Made by a program: the position numbers and the translations under genes | In this document: positions 1-7,852 of the stretch, in pieces | How positions within the stretch are numbered: position 1 is the stretch's first letter | Layout of the letters: every line of letters starts with the position of its first letter | Notes under the pieces: generated by a model | The model's input: the letters and a program-made list of their open reading frames with translations, nothing else | The model's database searches: none | What the model was told of the DNA's origin: nothing | NCBI RefSeq assembly: GCF_050459865.1 | Contig: NZ_JBCMNM010000076.1 | Span: 1 to 64,000, forward strand | DNA: 64,000 nucleotides | Direction of reading: 5' to 3' | Origin: Rummeliibacillus pycnus_B | Lineage (GTDB): Bacteria > Bacillota > Bacilli > Bacillales_A > Planococcaceae

Positions 1-52
1 GTGACGAGGAGATTGAAGCCAAGCCCGTGGAAAGCGCCGTCTGTAGCGGAAC
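1..52. repeat. Partial copy of a GC-rich dispersed repeat, cut by the window edge
   Basis: The GC-rich stretch with GACGAGGAG, CCCGTGGAAAGCG and TGTAGCGGA matches the right half of the complete 109-bp repeat at 51816-51924, which has GCGAGGAGG, CCCACGGAAAGCGG and a terminal inverted repeat. It stands out from AT-rich flanks. It is the right part of another copy whose left part lies outside the window. Confidence 0.6.
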
Positions 53-126
53 ATGCAAATCTGAATATTGAAAAGTTAATGTGTTAAATATTTGTATTTA
101 ACAAAAAATGGATATGCAAAATTGGT

Positions 127-540
127 TCATTTCATTAGTATTTCTTTTAAACCTTTGGCATCTTCTTTATTTAAAGTTCCCATTTTTGGTTCATTATGAT
201 CAATAAAGGTTGCAGAATTATCTTCATTAAACCAAATATATTATTCCTTCGATATTTTCTTATTATCAAAATCAATAGTTAAAGTTATAATGATATCTTC
301 TTTTCTAGACATACTCGGCATTGCATTTTCCCATGAAATCTTTTCAAAATAACGTTTTAATGATTCCAATGTTTCCGTATTATTAATAACCACAACTTCT
401 TTATCACTTTCATCTTTTTGAATATCAACCCTGGTAATTTCCCCTTGTAGTTCATGATTCTCTACTGTGCATCCTATTAATTGAGAAAAAAATAGTATGC
501 AAATAAACAGTTTCAATTTCAATTTTCTCACTCCTTTCAT
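127..540 (-). pseudogene. Small lipoprotein gene interrupted by an in-frame TAA
   Basis: The gene reads from ATG at 540 with a hydrophobic signal peptide and a lipobox (LIGC) near residue 24, so the product would be a membrane-anchored lipoprotein. It stops at a TAA at 241-243 (99 aa). The same frame stays open for 37 more sensible codons to a TGA at 127-129, reading YIWFNEDNSATF and ending KEILMK. The simplest view is a nonsense mutation of a protein of about 137 aa. The general plan (lipobox, then a charged secreted domain with a residue count about 140-160) recalls the lipoprotein at 51109-51591. Function is unknown. Confidence 0.7.
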
Positions 541-673
541 TTTTTCTCATTAATTGGCGATCAGAAGCAATATATTCAATAGACTTTTTTATATTTAAAC
601 GTCTAAAAGGGGTAATCCTTCATGTTGTTGTCTCTATTGTATTCTAAGAAATAGCCCAAAAAACAAAATACAA

Positions 674-708
674 AGAAGTCTTTTAAACAATTAGACACTT
701 CTCTTTTT
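674..708 (+). terminator. Probable terminator upstream of spoIIIAC
   Basis: AGAAGT and ACTTCT form a stem around an 18-nt loop followed by CTTTTTG. It faces rightward and would separate spoIIIAC from any transcript arriving from the left. Confidence 0.5.
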
Positions 709-772
709 GCATATTTTTTTGTGCCATACATAAATTGAAGAGAAAGGAGGGACGACTTCGGAACTTCAAGAT

Positions 773-964
773 TTGCTTCGTATTGCTGGGATTGGACTTG
801 TCTTAGGATTATTGCATATTTTCTTTGAACAAACAGGAAGAAAAGAGTTCTCCTTTTTCCTGAACTTCATTGCATATCTCTATATAACCATTGAATTGCT
901 GCGATTTATGCGTCTCTTCTTTGATGAGATTATTACATTTTTCCAATGGCTGATGACGTCATAG
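773..964 (+). CDS. spoIIIAC: Stage III sporulation protein AC (start codon unclear)
   Basis: Small two-helix membrane protein with the LRIAGIGLVLGLLH opening and the EQTGRKEF loop typical of SpoIIIAC, a component of the SpoIIIA-SpoIIQ channel between mother cell and forespore. The only standard start in frame is TTG 773, 22 nt from the good ribosome site AGGAGG (745-750), which gives 63 aa and removes about five residues. The family start would be expected at 758, at normal spacing from AGGAGG, but this codon is TCG, one base from TTG. Either an unusual start is used or the start was lost. The spoIIIAA and AB genes that normally precede it are absent upstream. Confidence 0.75.
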   Translation: MLRIAGIGLVLGLLHIFFEQTGRKEFSFFLNFIAYLYITIELLRFMRLFFDEIITFFQWLMTS

Positions 965-1339
965 ATGATGTTCCTATTCTTTATATTGTTATCGCTTCTG
1001 CTTTTGGTAGGGATACAAATGACGTCTCCAGCGTTACATCGATTATTCACAATTGTGTTTTTTTTCATATTAAGTAGTTATTTAATGATGCGAGTAGTAC
1101 TACCGTTTTGGCAAAGATTGAGGACGTTCTATTTATTTGATTTGCCTTATTTGCCATTAATATTAGGGAGTTCATTGCTCTACTTATGTTCCATTATTGT
1201 TTCAGATTTACTTGAAGAGAATGATTACGGGAGCATTGCTTTTATTAGTCATCTTGCAATCAAAATTTGGATTGTCACTCTTTGGTTGGACAAGTTAGGC
1301 GAACTGTTAAAGCAATGGGATAAGCTATTAGTACCATAG
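965..1339 (+). CDS. spoIIIAD: Stage III sporulation protein AD
   Basis: Protein of 124 aa made almost entirely of membrane helices, beginning directly after the spoIIIAC stop, so translation is probably coupled; no clear ribosome site of its own is visible. Position between AC and AE, length near the usual 130 aa and the helix pattern assign it to SpoIIIAD, a polytopic part of the mother-cell side of the feeding-tube channel. Sequence match to the family is looser than for AC or AE, so the call leans on synteny. Confidence 0.75.
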   Translation: MMFLFFILLSLLLLVGIQMTSPALHRLFTIVFFFILSSYLMMRVVLPFWQRLRTFYLFDLPYLPLILGSSLLYLCSIIVSDLLEENDYGSIAFISHLAIKIWIVTLWLDKLGELLKQWDKLLVP

Positions 1340-1348
1340 GAGGTTGTG

Positions 1349-2266
1349 ATGATCGAACAACTGACTACTTTCTTTTTAGAACCATTCAAAGAACAAATTC
1401 TTGCACTACGTTCTTTTTTTCTATATGGATTTTTATTTCTTTGTATCAATTGGCTGATTCCTACGATGAAAGAGTGGACAAGGTTTTTCTTTTTAATTGT
1501 CGTAATCATGGTCACCATTCGTCCAGTATTTGATGCATTTGATCAAATGAAAAGTATTACAGATCAATTAATGCATATCTATGTTGTTCTGTCACCGTTA
1601 TTAACTTCATCATTACTTCTTGGTTCGGGACTATTTTCTGTATTAGCGATTAGTCCCGTTTTTTTATTGTTTTTACAAACCATTTTAGTAGTTGTATCAA
1701 AATTTCTTATTCCTATGTTAATAGCTACTTTTGTATTTGATTTTATTACCAGAATGTTGCCTGAGATTTCCTTTGCCAAAATGGCTGATTTTTTGCGTAT
1801 GTCGGTACTGAGTATTGTTTCAGCATCAGTTGTTATTTATGCGATGTTACTTGCAGCAAATGGGGTAATTATAGGGACTATTTCTGGCGATATATCTGAG
1901 CCCGTTAAGAGATTAATACAACAGAATATCCCGATTATTGGCTCGCTAGTTACTGAATCTCTTATGACTTTCAAAAAATATTCTTCAACTGCATTGGTCA
2001 CTACGAGCACGGGCTTATTGATTAGTGTTTGGAGCGTTACGATCTTACCTACATTAAATATTTTAATATTAGGTTTAAGTTATCGTTTTCTAGCGGCAGT
2101 ATTAGAACCTTTTACGGATAGTAAAGTGAATGGATTAATTGAAGATATTAGTAAAACTCTCTTTATACTCTGTGCAGTTTCATTTTTAATAGCATTCGCT
2201 TATTTCTTTACCATCATGATGGTGGTATTAATGATACAAATGCAGATAGGAAAAGGAGGGGCTTAG
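1349..2266 (+). CDS. spoIIIAE: Stage III sporulation protein AE, short form
   Basis: Multi-helix membrane protein of the SpoIIIA channel. ATG 1349 follows AGGAGG (1338-1343); a GTG at 1346 is too close to the ribosome site. The product is about 305 aa, against roughly 400 in Bacillus subtilis. The missing part is the N-terminal signal peptide and extracytoplasmic segment: this protein begins where the B. subtilis protein enters its first core helix. The central segment with SVLSIVSASVVIYAM and the segment after VKRLIQQNIPIIG fit the family. The stop overlaps the start of the next gene. Confidence 0.85.
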   Translation: MIEQLTTFFLEPFKEQILALRSFFLYGFLFLCINWLIPTMKEWTRFFFLIVVIMVTIRPVFDAFDQMKSITDQLMHIYVVLSPLLTSSLLLGSGLFSVLAISPVFLLFLQTILVVVSKFLIPMLIATFVFDFITRMLPEISFAKMADFLRMSVLSIVSASVVIYAMLLAANGVIIGTISGDISEPVKRLIQQNIPIIGSLVTESLMTFKKYSSTALVTTSTGLLISVWSVTILPTLNILILGLSYRFLAAVLEPFTDSKVNGLIEDISKTLFILCAVSFLIAFAYFFTIMMVVLMIQMQIGKGGA

Positions 2267-2412
2267 TGACAAGCTTTTTATTTGGCTTGTTAGCTTATAG
2301 TATTATCGGGAAAATATTACTTTTGATTATTCCAAAAGATTATGAAGAAGAATCTACTCAGCTATTAAAAATGTTTCTAGCACTTTATTGTATTAACTAT
2401 TTCTTTTTATAG
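2266..2412 (+). CDS. spoIIIAF: Stub-length SpoIIIAF-like membrane protein
   Basis: GTG 2266 overlaps the spoIIIAE stop by one base and sits behind AAAAGGAGGG. The 48-aa product has two hydrophobic segments around a PKDYEEES loop. Position between AE and AG and the two-helix start match SpoIIIAF, but the normal protein is about 200 aa with a C-terminal cytosolic or secreted domain that is wholly missing here. It may be a truncated relic or a minimal form. Too short to be sure from sequence alone. Confidence 0.6.
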   Translation: MTSFLFGLLAYSIIGKILLLIIPKDYEEESTQLLKMFLALYCINYFFL

Positions 2413-2485
2413 CTTGTTTTGCATATTGAATACAATCGGTTCATAAGATGAACTAGTTGTTAATGTATTGAAGGAGGAGATGTTC

Positions 2486-2928
2486 TTGGAAAAGCACTAC
2501 ACTTTAAAAAAACGCAGTATCTTATCGCAGGAATCATCATTGTACTACTTTTAGTCAGTGGTTATTGGAGCCTATCAAAAGGACCAAAAGATGATGCAAA
2601 AATTTCCACTAACAATACAGAACAGTATCAGGAACTAACATCTATTCTGAGTTCAATTGAAGGCGTAGGAAAAGTGATGATCTATTTCTATTACGATCAG
2701 ACAACTCCAGAAACGAAGTCTAATGAATCATCACTTAGCCAATATTTTAGCTGGCAACAAAGCGCTGAGAGCAAACAACAAAAAGTGACGGGAGTTTTAG
2801 TCGTGGCAGAAGGAGCTGATTCAATAACCGTAAAAAATGATCTCGTTACAGTATTATCAAGTGTGCTAGAAATACCAACCCATCGTATTGTAGTACGACC
2901 AATGGAAAAAAAGGAGGATTCACATTGA
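2486..2928 (+). CDS. spoIIIAG: Stage III sporulation protein AG, requires a -1 frameshift
   Basis: A good ribosome site AAGGAGG (2471-2477) precedes TTG 2486, which reads MEKHYTLKK and then leaves the SpoIIIAG frame and stops at about 2560. The rest of the protein (membrane helix LIAGIIIVLLLVSGYW, the IEGVGKVMIYF strand, GVLVVAEGADS and the C-terminal LEIPTHRIVV) is in the -1 frame, which has no usable start of its own before GTG 2674. The switch point is A7 at 2506-2512, read TTA AAA AAA, a classic slippery run. A -1 slip, or one extra A, yields a continuous protein of about 147 aa. SpoIIIAG forms the large ring in the intermembrane space; this one is shorter than the roughly 230 aa of B. 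subtilis. Confidence 0.75.
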
Positions 2929-3473
2929 AAGTAAAAAAGAAAGCAGTATGGTTTTTAACATTACTAAGTTTAGCTGCGGTTATTTCAGTATATTATTTAT
3001 CTAATCCTGTCACACCATTTAATGGACTAGCAATTTTTAGTGACAATGCACTAAAAGATACGAAAATTAGTGATATTGCTAGTAAAACAGGTAAAACAAC
3101 ACCAGTAACTACAGAAAGTCATCTATTTGAAGAAATGCGTATGGAACTACAAAATCAACGTAGTCAATTAAAAGATACATTAACTAAAAAAATTGCCTCT
3201 TCACAATATACTGCAGAAGAAAAAAATGAAGCATTCAACCAAATTGATGCCATTACAAAAAATGAATCAAACGAAGCAATGTTAGAAATGTTAATCAAAA
3301 CTTTAGGATATCCAGATGCATTTGTACGAGCTGAGGACGAACGAATTCGTGTTACAGTACAGGCGAATGAATTATCAAAAGCAAAGGTAAATGAGATCGT
3401 TTATATGGTGAAAAAAGAGCTAGATAACTCTGGACAAATTGTTGTTGATTTTCAATCTGAAACAATTAACTGA
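2925..3473 (+). CDS. spoIIIAH: Stage III sporulation protein AH
   Basis: TTG 2925 overlaps the spoIIIAG stop and follows AAGGAGG (2911-2917). The 182-aa product has one N-terminal membrane helix (VWFLTLLSLAAVISVYYL), a charged linker and a C-terminal ring-building domain (residues about 75-175). SpoIIIAH reaches across the intermembrane space and binds SpoIIQ from the forespore. Length is a little below the B. subtilis 218 aa, mainly in the linker. It is the best preserved member of the cluster. Confidence 0.9.
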   Translation: MKVKKKAVWFLTLLSLAAVISVYYLSNPVTPFNGLAIFSDNALKDTKISDIASKTGKTTPVTTESHLFEEMRMELQNQRSQLKDTLTKKIASSQYTAEEKNEAFNQIDAITKNESNEAMLEMLIKTLGYPDAFVRAEDERIRVTVQANELSKAKVNEIVYMVKKELDNSGQIVVDFQSETIN

Positions 3474-3588
3474 ATTTTGAGCGAATTTTCTTGAATAATG
3501 TTTATTTATAAATAAGTGTTTAAAAAATATATTAAACGAGATAAAATAGAAAATGTATTATACTACACACAAGTAAGGGGAGTAATGT

Positions 3589-4095
3589 ATGTTAAAAATT
3601 CAAGAAATTCGCGAAATTATTAAGCTAGTAGATTCATCTTCAATAGATGAATTCGTTTATGAAGTAGATGACACTAAAGTTAAACTTAAAAAGAATGGTG
3701 CTACTACAATTGTAACTGATGCACCAGCGCAAGTTGTTAAAGCGGTTACAACACCAGTAGCACCTATTATTGAAGCACCTAAAGCACCAGCAGCACCTGT
3801 TGCAGAGAAACCAGCTGCTCCAGCACCAAAAGTAGAAGTTGCAAATGATGCATCTGTACACAAAATTGTTTCTCCTATGGTTGGTACTTTCTATCAAGCA
3901 CCAAATCCTGAATCTCCAGCATTCGTTCAAGTAGGAGACAAAGTGGGCGAAGAATCAATCGTTTGTATCGTTGAAGCGATGAAATTATTCAATGAAATTG
4001 AAGCAGAAGTAAAAGGTGAAATTGTAGAAGTTTTAGTTAAAGACGGCGAATTAGTGGAATACGGTCAACCTTTATTCCTAGTGAAAGAAAACTAA
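3589..4095 (+). CDS. accB: Biotin carboxyl carrier protein of acetyl-CoA carboxylase
   Basis: 168 aa. An N-terminal helical part (1-40) is followed by a flexible Pro/Ala-rich linker (about 45-82) and a biotinyl domain (88-168) with the biotin site EAMKLF, Lys132. It carries carboxybiotin between biotin carboxylase and the carboxyltransferase in the first step of fatty acid synthesis. RBS AAGGGGAG; a TATTAT/TATACT element about 30 bp upstream is a possible -10 box. Forms an operon with accC 15 nt downstream. Confidence 0.97.
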   Translation: MLKIQEIREIIKLVDSSSIDEFVYEVDDTKVKLKKNGATTIVTDAPAQVVKAVTTPVAPIIEAPKAPAAPVAEKPAAPAPKVEVANDASVHKIVSPMVGTFYQAPNPESPAFVQVGDKVGEESIVCIVEAMKLFNEIEAEVKGEIVEVLVKDGELVEYGQPLFLVKEN

Positions 4096-4109
4096 GGGAG
4101 GCCGCTTAA

Positions 4110-5465
4110 ATGAAAAAAGTATTAATTGCTAACCGTGGAGAAATCGCGGTACGCATTATTCGTGCATGTAAAGAATTGGATATTCAATCTGTTGCTGTAT
4201 ATTCAGAAGCAGATCGTGAAGCACTTCATGTTCAACTTGCAGACGAAGCATATTGTATCGGTTCTAAATTTTCTAGTGATAGTTATTTGAAAATTGATCG
4301 AATACTTACAGTTGCTGAAAAAACAGGTTGTGATGGTATTCACCCTGGATACGGCTTCCTTGCAGAGAACGCTAGCTTTGCAGAGGCTTGTGAAGATGCT
4401 GGCATTACTTTTATCGGACCAACTTCTGACGCGATTAAAATTATGGGTATTAAAGATATCGCAAAAGACACAATGATCGAAGCGGGCGTTCCAACAGTTC
4501 CAGGTTCTAAAGGCCTTGTAGCAGATGAGCATGAAGCTGTTGAAGTAGCAAAAGGAATCGGATACCCAGTTATTATTAAAGCTACTGCAGGGGGTGGCGG
4601 TAAAGGGATCCGTGTTGCTCGTGATGAAGCAGATTTAATCAAAGGCGTTCAAATTACTCAAAAAGAAGCAGCAGCGGCTTTTGGTAACCCAGGCGTATAC
4701 TTAGAAAAATTCATAGAAGATTTCCGTCACTGTGAAATTCAAGTGTTAGCAGATAGCTATGGTCATACAATTCATTTGGGAGAACGTGACTGTACAGTAC
4801 AACGTCGTATGCAAAAACTAGTAGAAGAAGCTCCATCTCCTGCACTATCTGAAGAACGACGTACAGAAATGGGTGATGCAGCTGTTAAAGCAGCTATCGC
4901 ATGTGGCTATCGTGGTGCAGGTACTGTTGAGTTTATCTACGATTATAAAGAAGATAAATTCTACTTCATGGAAATGAATACTCGTATCCAAGTAGAACAC
5001 CCAGTAACTGAAGAAATCACTGGTATTGACCTAGTTCGCGAACAGTTGAAAATTGCATCTGGTGAGAAATTGATGTATAAACAAGAAGATGTGAAAGTGA
5101 ATGGTTGGGCGATTGAATGTCGTATCAATGCAGAAAATCCATCTAAAAACTTTATGCCTTCACCAGGGAAAGTTGAGAGCTATCTAGCACCTGGTGGTAT
5201 TGGTGTGCGTATTGATTCAGCAATGTACCCAGGCTATGCAATTCCTCCATATTATGATTCAATGGTAGCGAAATTAATTGTACATGCCGATACTCGCGAA
5301 GAAGCAATCGCTAAAATGAAACGTGCTTTAGGTGAATTTATTGTTGAAGGACCAGGAATCCATACAACAATTCCTTTCCACGAAAAATTAATGGATCATG
5401 AGGTATTTAAATCAGGGAAATTCAATACAAAATTCCTTGAAGAAAATGACGTTATGAATTCATAA
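4110..5465 (+). CDS. accC: Biotin carboxylase subunit of acetyl-CoA carboxylase
   Basis: 451 aa, full family length. Begins MKKVLIANRGEIAVR, the biotin carboxylase N-terminal domain, followed by an ATP-grasp domain with the glycine-rich loop ATAGGGGKGIR (about residue 160-170), the EMNTRIQVEHPVTEE active-site segment and the C-terminal domain. Carboxylates biotin on AccB using ATP and bicarbonate. Preceded by a GGGAGG ribosome site. Confidence 0.98.
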   Translation: MKKVLIANRGEIAVRIIRACKELDIQSVAVYSEADREALHVQLADEAYCIGSKFSSDSYLKIDRILTVAEKTGCDGIHPGYGFLAENASFAEACEDAGITFIGPTSDAIKIMGIKDIAKDTMIEAGVPTVPGSKGLVADEHEAVEVAKGIGYPVIIKATAGGGGKGIRVARDEADLIKGVQITQKEAAAAFGNPGVYLEKFIEDFRHCEIQVLADSYGHTIHLGERDCTVQRRMQKLVEEAPSPALSEERRTEMGDAAVKAAIACGYRGAGTVEFIYDYKEDKFYFMEMNTRIQVEHPVTEEITGIDLVREQLKIASGEKLMYKQEDVKVNGWAIECRINAENPSKNFMPSPGKVESYLAPGGIGVRIDSAMYPGYAIPPYYDSMVAKLIVHADTREEAIAKMKRALGEFIVEGPGIHTTIPFHEKLMDHEVFKSGKFNTKFLEENDVMNS

Positions 5466-5486
5466 TATGAGAAAGGGGCGAACACT

Positions 5487-5894
5487 ATGGCTGATAAAGT
5501 CGTACAATCTCTACCTCAAAACACACCTTCTGGTAAGGCTGAATTAGGTAAGATTGAGGTTGCACCTGAAGTCATTGAAGTTATTGCAGGAATTGCTACA
5601 ACAGAAGTAGAAGGTGTCTCTAAAACAAGAGGTAACTTTGCTACCGGTGTTGTAGAAAAATTCGGAAAAAAAGTTCATGGTAAAGGGATAAAAACAGAGT
5701 GGACCGAAGAAGGCTTAATCGTGGATGTCTATTGTTTCGTACAATATGGGGTATCTGTAGCGAAAGTAGCAAAACAAGTTCAAACTCAGATCCGAGAAGC
5801 AATTGCTAATATGACATCTCACATAACAAAAGAAGTGAATGTACATATTACAGGAATTCAATTTGACCAGTCGAACGACGCAAAAACTGAATAA
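5487..5894 (+). CDS. yqhY: Asp23/Gls24 family envelope stress protein (YqhY type)
   Basis: 135 aa with an Asp23 domain over nearly the whole length: LGKIEVAPEVIEVIAGIATTEVEGV opens it (split here for brevity), then VDVYCFVQYGVSVAKVA. In B. subtilis the equivalent gene sits next to accBC and its loss leads to defects linked to acetyl-CoA carboxylase activity, which fits this position 21 nt after accC. Followed by a strong terminator, so it is the last gene of the operon. Exact molecular role is not settled for the family. Confidence 0.9.
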   Translation: MADKVVQSLPQNTPSGKAELGKIEVAPEVIEVIAGIATTEVEGVSKTRGNFATGVVEKFGKKVHGKGIKTEWTEEGLIVDVYCFVQYGVSVAKVAKQVQTQIREAIANMTSHITKEVNVHITGIQFDQSNDAKTE

Positions 5895-5903
5895 TGGATT
5901 AAG

Positions 5904-5947
5904 AAAGATGTCTTAAAAGTGAGAAAGTAACTTTTAAGGCATCTTTT
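5904..5947 (+). terminator. Terminator of the accB-accC-yqhY operon
   Basis: A long stem, CTTAAAAGT pairing with ACTTTTAAG and extended by GATG/CATC, is followed by TTTTC. Confidence 0.85.
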
Positions 5948-5956
5948 CATTTTTAT

Positions 5957-5976
5957 TGGAGGAAAAAATGTTTTAG
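5957..5976 (+). other. Ribosome site with a two-codon open frame
   Basis: GGAGG at 5958-5962 is followed at good spacing by ATG TTT TAG (5968-5976). It may be the eroded start of a lost gene, or a minimal regulatory frame. Nothing else supports a function. Confidence 0.3.
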
Positions 5977-5980
5977 ACCG

Positions 5981-6043
5981 AATATCCGCGATAATAGGGC
6001 AAAGTTCCGCGGTTTTTCAAATTATACCCGTGGATAAAATAAT
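5981..6043. repeat. Array of three 21-bp units with a CCGCGG core
   Basis: Cores CGCGA (5987), CGCGG (6008) and CGTGG (6029) are exactly 21 bp apart, each preceded by an A/T-rich block and a C. The same unit recurs at 40006-40146. The rest of the 5895-6432 gap holds the two-codon frame, an inverted-repeat segment (6053-6160) and the leader of nusB; no gene is visible in it. Confidence 0.65.
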
Positions 6044-6052
6044 TTAAGTCCT

Positions 6053-6160
6053 GCTTGTGAGGAATCACAGCAACGCTTCACGCGGCGAAGCTCAGATTTA
6101 TGAAATTGACTCTTGCAAGTAGAATTTTCTACGACGATGCTAGTAAAGCGAAGCAGGGCC
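6053..6160. other. Intergenic segment bounded by CCTGCTT / AAGCAGG
   Basis: CCTGCTT near 6053 and AAGCAGG near 6154 are inverted repeats about 100 bp apart. Inside lies a small hairpin (GCTTC and GAAGC around 6076-6092), and the segment is richer in GC than the flanks. A minus-strand open frame across it does not resemble a protein. It could be a small mobile repeat or a structured RNA; support is weak. Confidence 0.25.
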
Positions 6161-6432
6161 AAAGTTGATTCCACCTCAGAAAAAAGCGGATTTTTACGAT
6201 GAAAATTAGTATTAAAATCGTTATTCGTTTCCAGCTTTTGGACAACTCTTTTCTGATTTTTCAAAACATATTACAATCCATGCGGTTCAGGATATTTTGT
6301 GATAGAATAAGAATACTTGTAATCAAATGAAACACTTCACATAATGGGCCTTTTGTGATGATTTTTGCTATTTTTCAACATTTAGCATTTCGCCAAGTCC
6401 CGATGTAGTAGTATAAAGGAGAACAAATTAAA

Positions 6433-6807
6433 ATGAAGCGACGAGAAGCGCGTGAAAAAGCGTTACAAACACTTTTTCAACTAGAAAATACAGAGTTAAC
6501 AATTCAAGAAGCAATGGAACATGTGATGGAAGAACAAACGGATGCGTTTTACGAAAAATTAGTATCTGGTACTGTTCAACATCAAACAGAAATTGATGCT
6601 GCATTGGCAGAGAAATTAGAAAATTGGTCATTCGATCGCCTTGCTAAAATTGAACGTACAATTTTACGCTTAGCGGCATATGAATTGATGTATACACCAG
6701 AAACACCAAAAAGTGTTGTATTAAATGAAGCTATTGAGCTAAGTAAAACATTTGGTGACGAAAAATCAAGTAAATTCGTTAACGGTGTATTATCAAAATT
6801 TGCATAA
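6433..6807 (+). CDS. nusB: Transcription antitermination factor NusB
   Basis: 124 aa, all-helical NusB fold. Begins MKRREAREKALQTLFQLE and ends KTFGDEKSSKFVNGVLSKF, both family hallmarks. NusB with S10 binds boxA RNA and stabilises antitermination on rRNA operons. RBS AAAGGAG. Stands 38 nt before folD, the usual gene pair. Confidence 0.97.
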   Translation: MKRREAREKALQTLFQLENTELTIQEAMEHVMEEQTDAFYEKLVSGTVQHQTEIDAALAEKLENWSFDRLAKIERTILRLAAYELMYTPETPKSVVLNEAIELSKTFGDEKSSKFVNGVLSKFA

Positions 6808-6845
6808 TAAATCATAAAAAAGCTGAATTTGGGAGTGTTAACAAG

Positions 6846-7697
6846 ATGTCAGGCAAACTAATTAACGGTAAAGAAATTGGCAATACAATTCGACAATCCA
6901 TTCAACAAGAAGTGAATGCTTTAAAAGAACAAGGTATTACACCAGGTCTAGCAGTTATTTTAGTAGGTGACGACCCCGCTTCACATACTTATGTTTCCAA
7001 CAAACAAAAATCATGTGAGCAAATGGGTATTTATTCAGAGCTTATTAAGTTATCTGCAGAAGTCACAGAAGAAACATTGTTACAACATATTGAGCAATTA
7101 AATACTAATCCATCAATTGATGGGATTTTAGTTCAATTACCACTTCCAAAACATATCGATGAACAAAAAGTAATCGCAGCGATCTCTCCAGACAAAGATG
7201 TCGATGGCTTCCATCCAATAAGTGTGGGGAAAATGTTATTAAAACAACCAACATTCTTACCTTGTACTCCATATGGGGTGATGAAACTTTTAGAATATGC
7301 AGATGTTGAGATTTCAGGTAAACACGCTGTTGTTGTTGGTCGAAGCCATATTGTTGGTGTTCCAATGGGGCAACTACTACTACAAAAAGATGCAACTGTT
7401 ACATATTGCCATTCAAAAACACCTGATTTAAAATCTATTACAACTCGAGCTGATATTTTAGTTGTAGCAACAGGTCGAGCAAAAATGATTGGTGCAGATC
7501 ATGTAAAAGAAGGAGCTGTTGTAATCGACGTTGGTATGGACCGAGATGAAAACGGCAAACTTTGTGGAGATGTAGATTTCGATGCAGTTTTCGACAAAGT
7601 ATCAGCAATTACACCTGTTCCAGGCGGCGTTGGTCCAATGACAATTACAATGCTATTATTTAATACATTGCAATCTGCTAAAAAAAAGCTATCATAA
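6846..7697 (+). CDS. folD: Bifunctional methylenetetrahydrofolate dehydrogenase/cyclohydrolase
   Basis: 283 aa, full length. Contains the substrate site YVSNKQKSCEQMGI with its catalytic Lys and Tyr, the QLPLPKH segment, the PCTPYGVMKLLE loop and the NADP-binding VVVGRSHIVGVPMGQLL. Ends with ITPVPGGVGPMTITML. Interconverts methylene-, methenyl- and 10-formyl-tetrahydrofolate for purine and Met-tRNA formylation. A GGGAGTG ribosome site precedes the ATG, and a hairpin lies 35 nt after the stop. Confidence 0.98.
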   Translation: MSGKLINGKEIGNTIRQSIQQEVNALKEQGITPGLAVILVGDDPASHTYVSNKQKSCEQMGIYSELIKLSAEVTEETLLQHIEQLNTNPSIDGILVQLPLPKHIDEQKVIAAISPDKDVDGFHPISVGKMLLKQPTFLPCTPYGVMKLLEYADVEISGKHAVVVGRSHIVGVPMGQLLLQKDATVTYCHSKTPDLKSITTRADILVVATGRAKMIGADHVKEGAVVIDVGMDRDENGKLCGDVDFDAVFDKVSAITPVPGGVGPMTITMLLFNTLQSAKKKLS

Positions 7698-7732
7698 GAC
7701 AAATGAACGCAAAACAGGTAAAATAGTAACGT

Positions 7733-7768
7733 CAAGGCTGTTTTTCTAGCGAAAGACAGCCTTATTTA
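7733..7768 (+). terminator. Hairpin terminator after folD
   Basis: AAGGCTGT pairs with ACAGCCTT; the T-tract after it is weak (ATTTAC). It may act as an attenuating hairpin before xseA. Confidence 0.55.
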
Positions 7769-7852
7769 CATTAAATGCTAATGGCGATGCCAAAGCACCT
7801 AATAACCGCTACAAAGCAATCGCTAAAAGGCGTATATAAGGAGTTTGAGGTT

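Noticed and set aside
705..735. Sigma-E promoter for spoIIIAC (GCATATT and CATACATA)
   Set aside because: Both boxes resemble sigma-E elements but stand only about 9 nt apart, well short of the needed spacing.
3640..3930. Long minus-strand frames opposite accB, accC, dxs, mutB and others
   Set aside because: Antisense shadows of well-identified genes; no ribosome sites and low-complexity composition.
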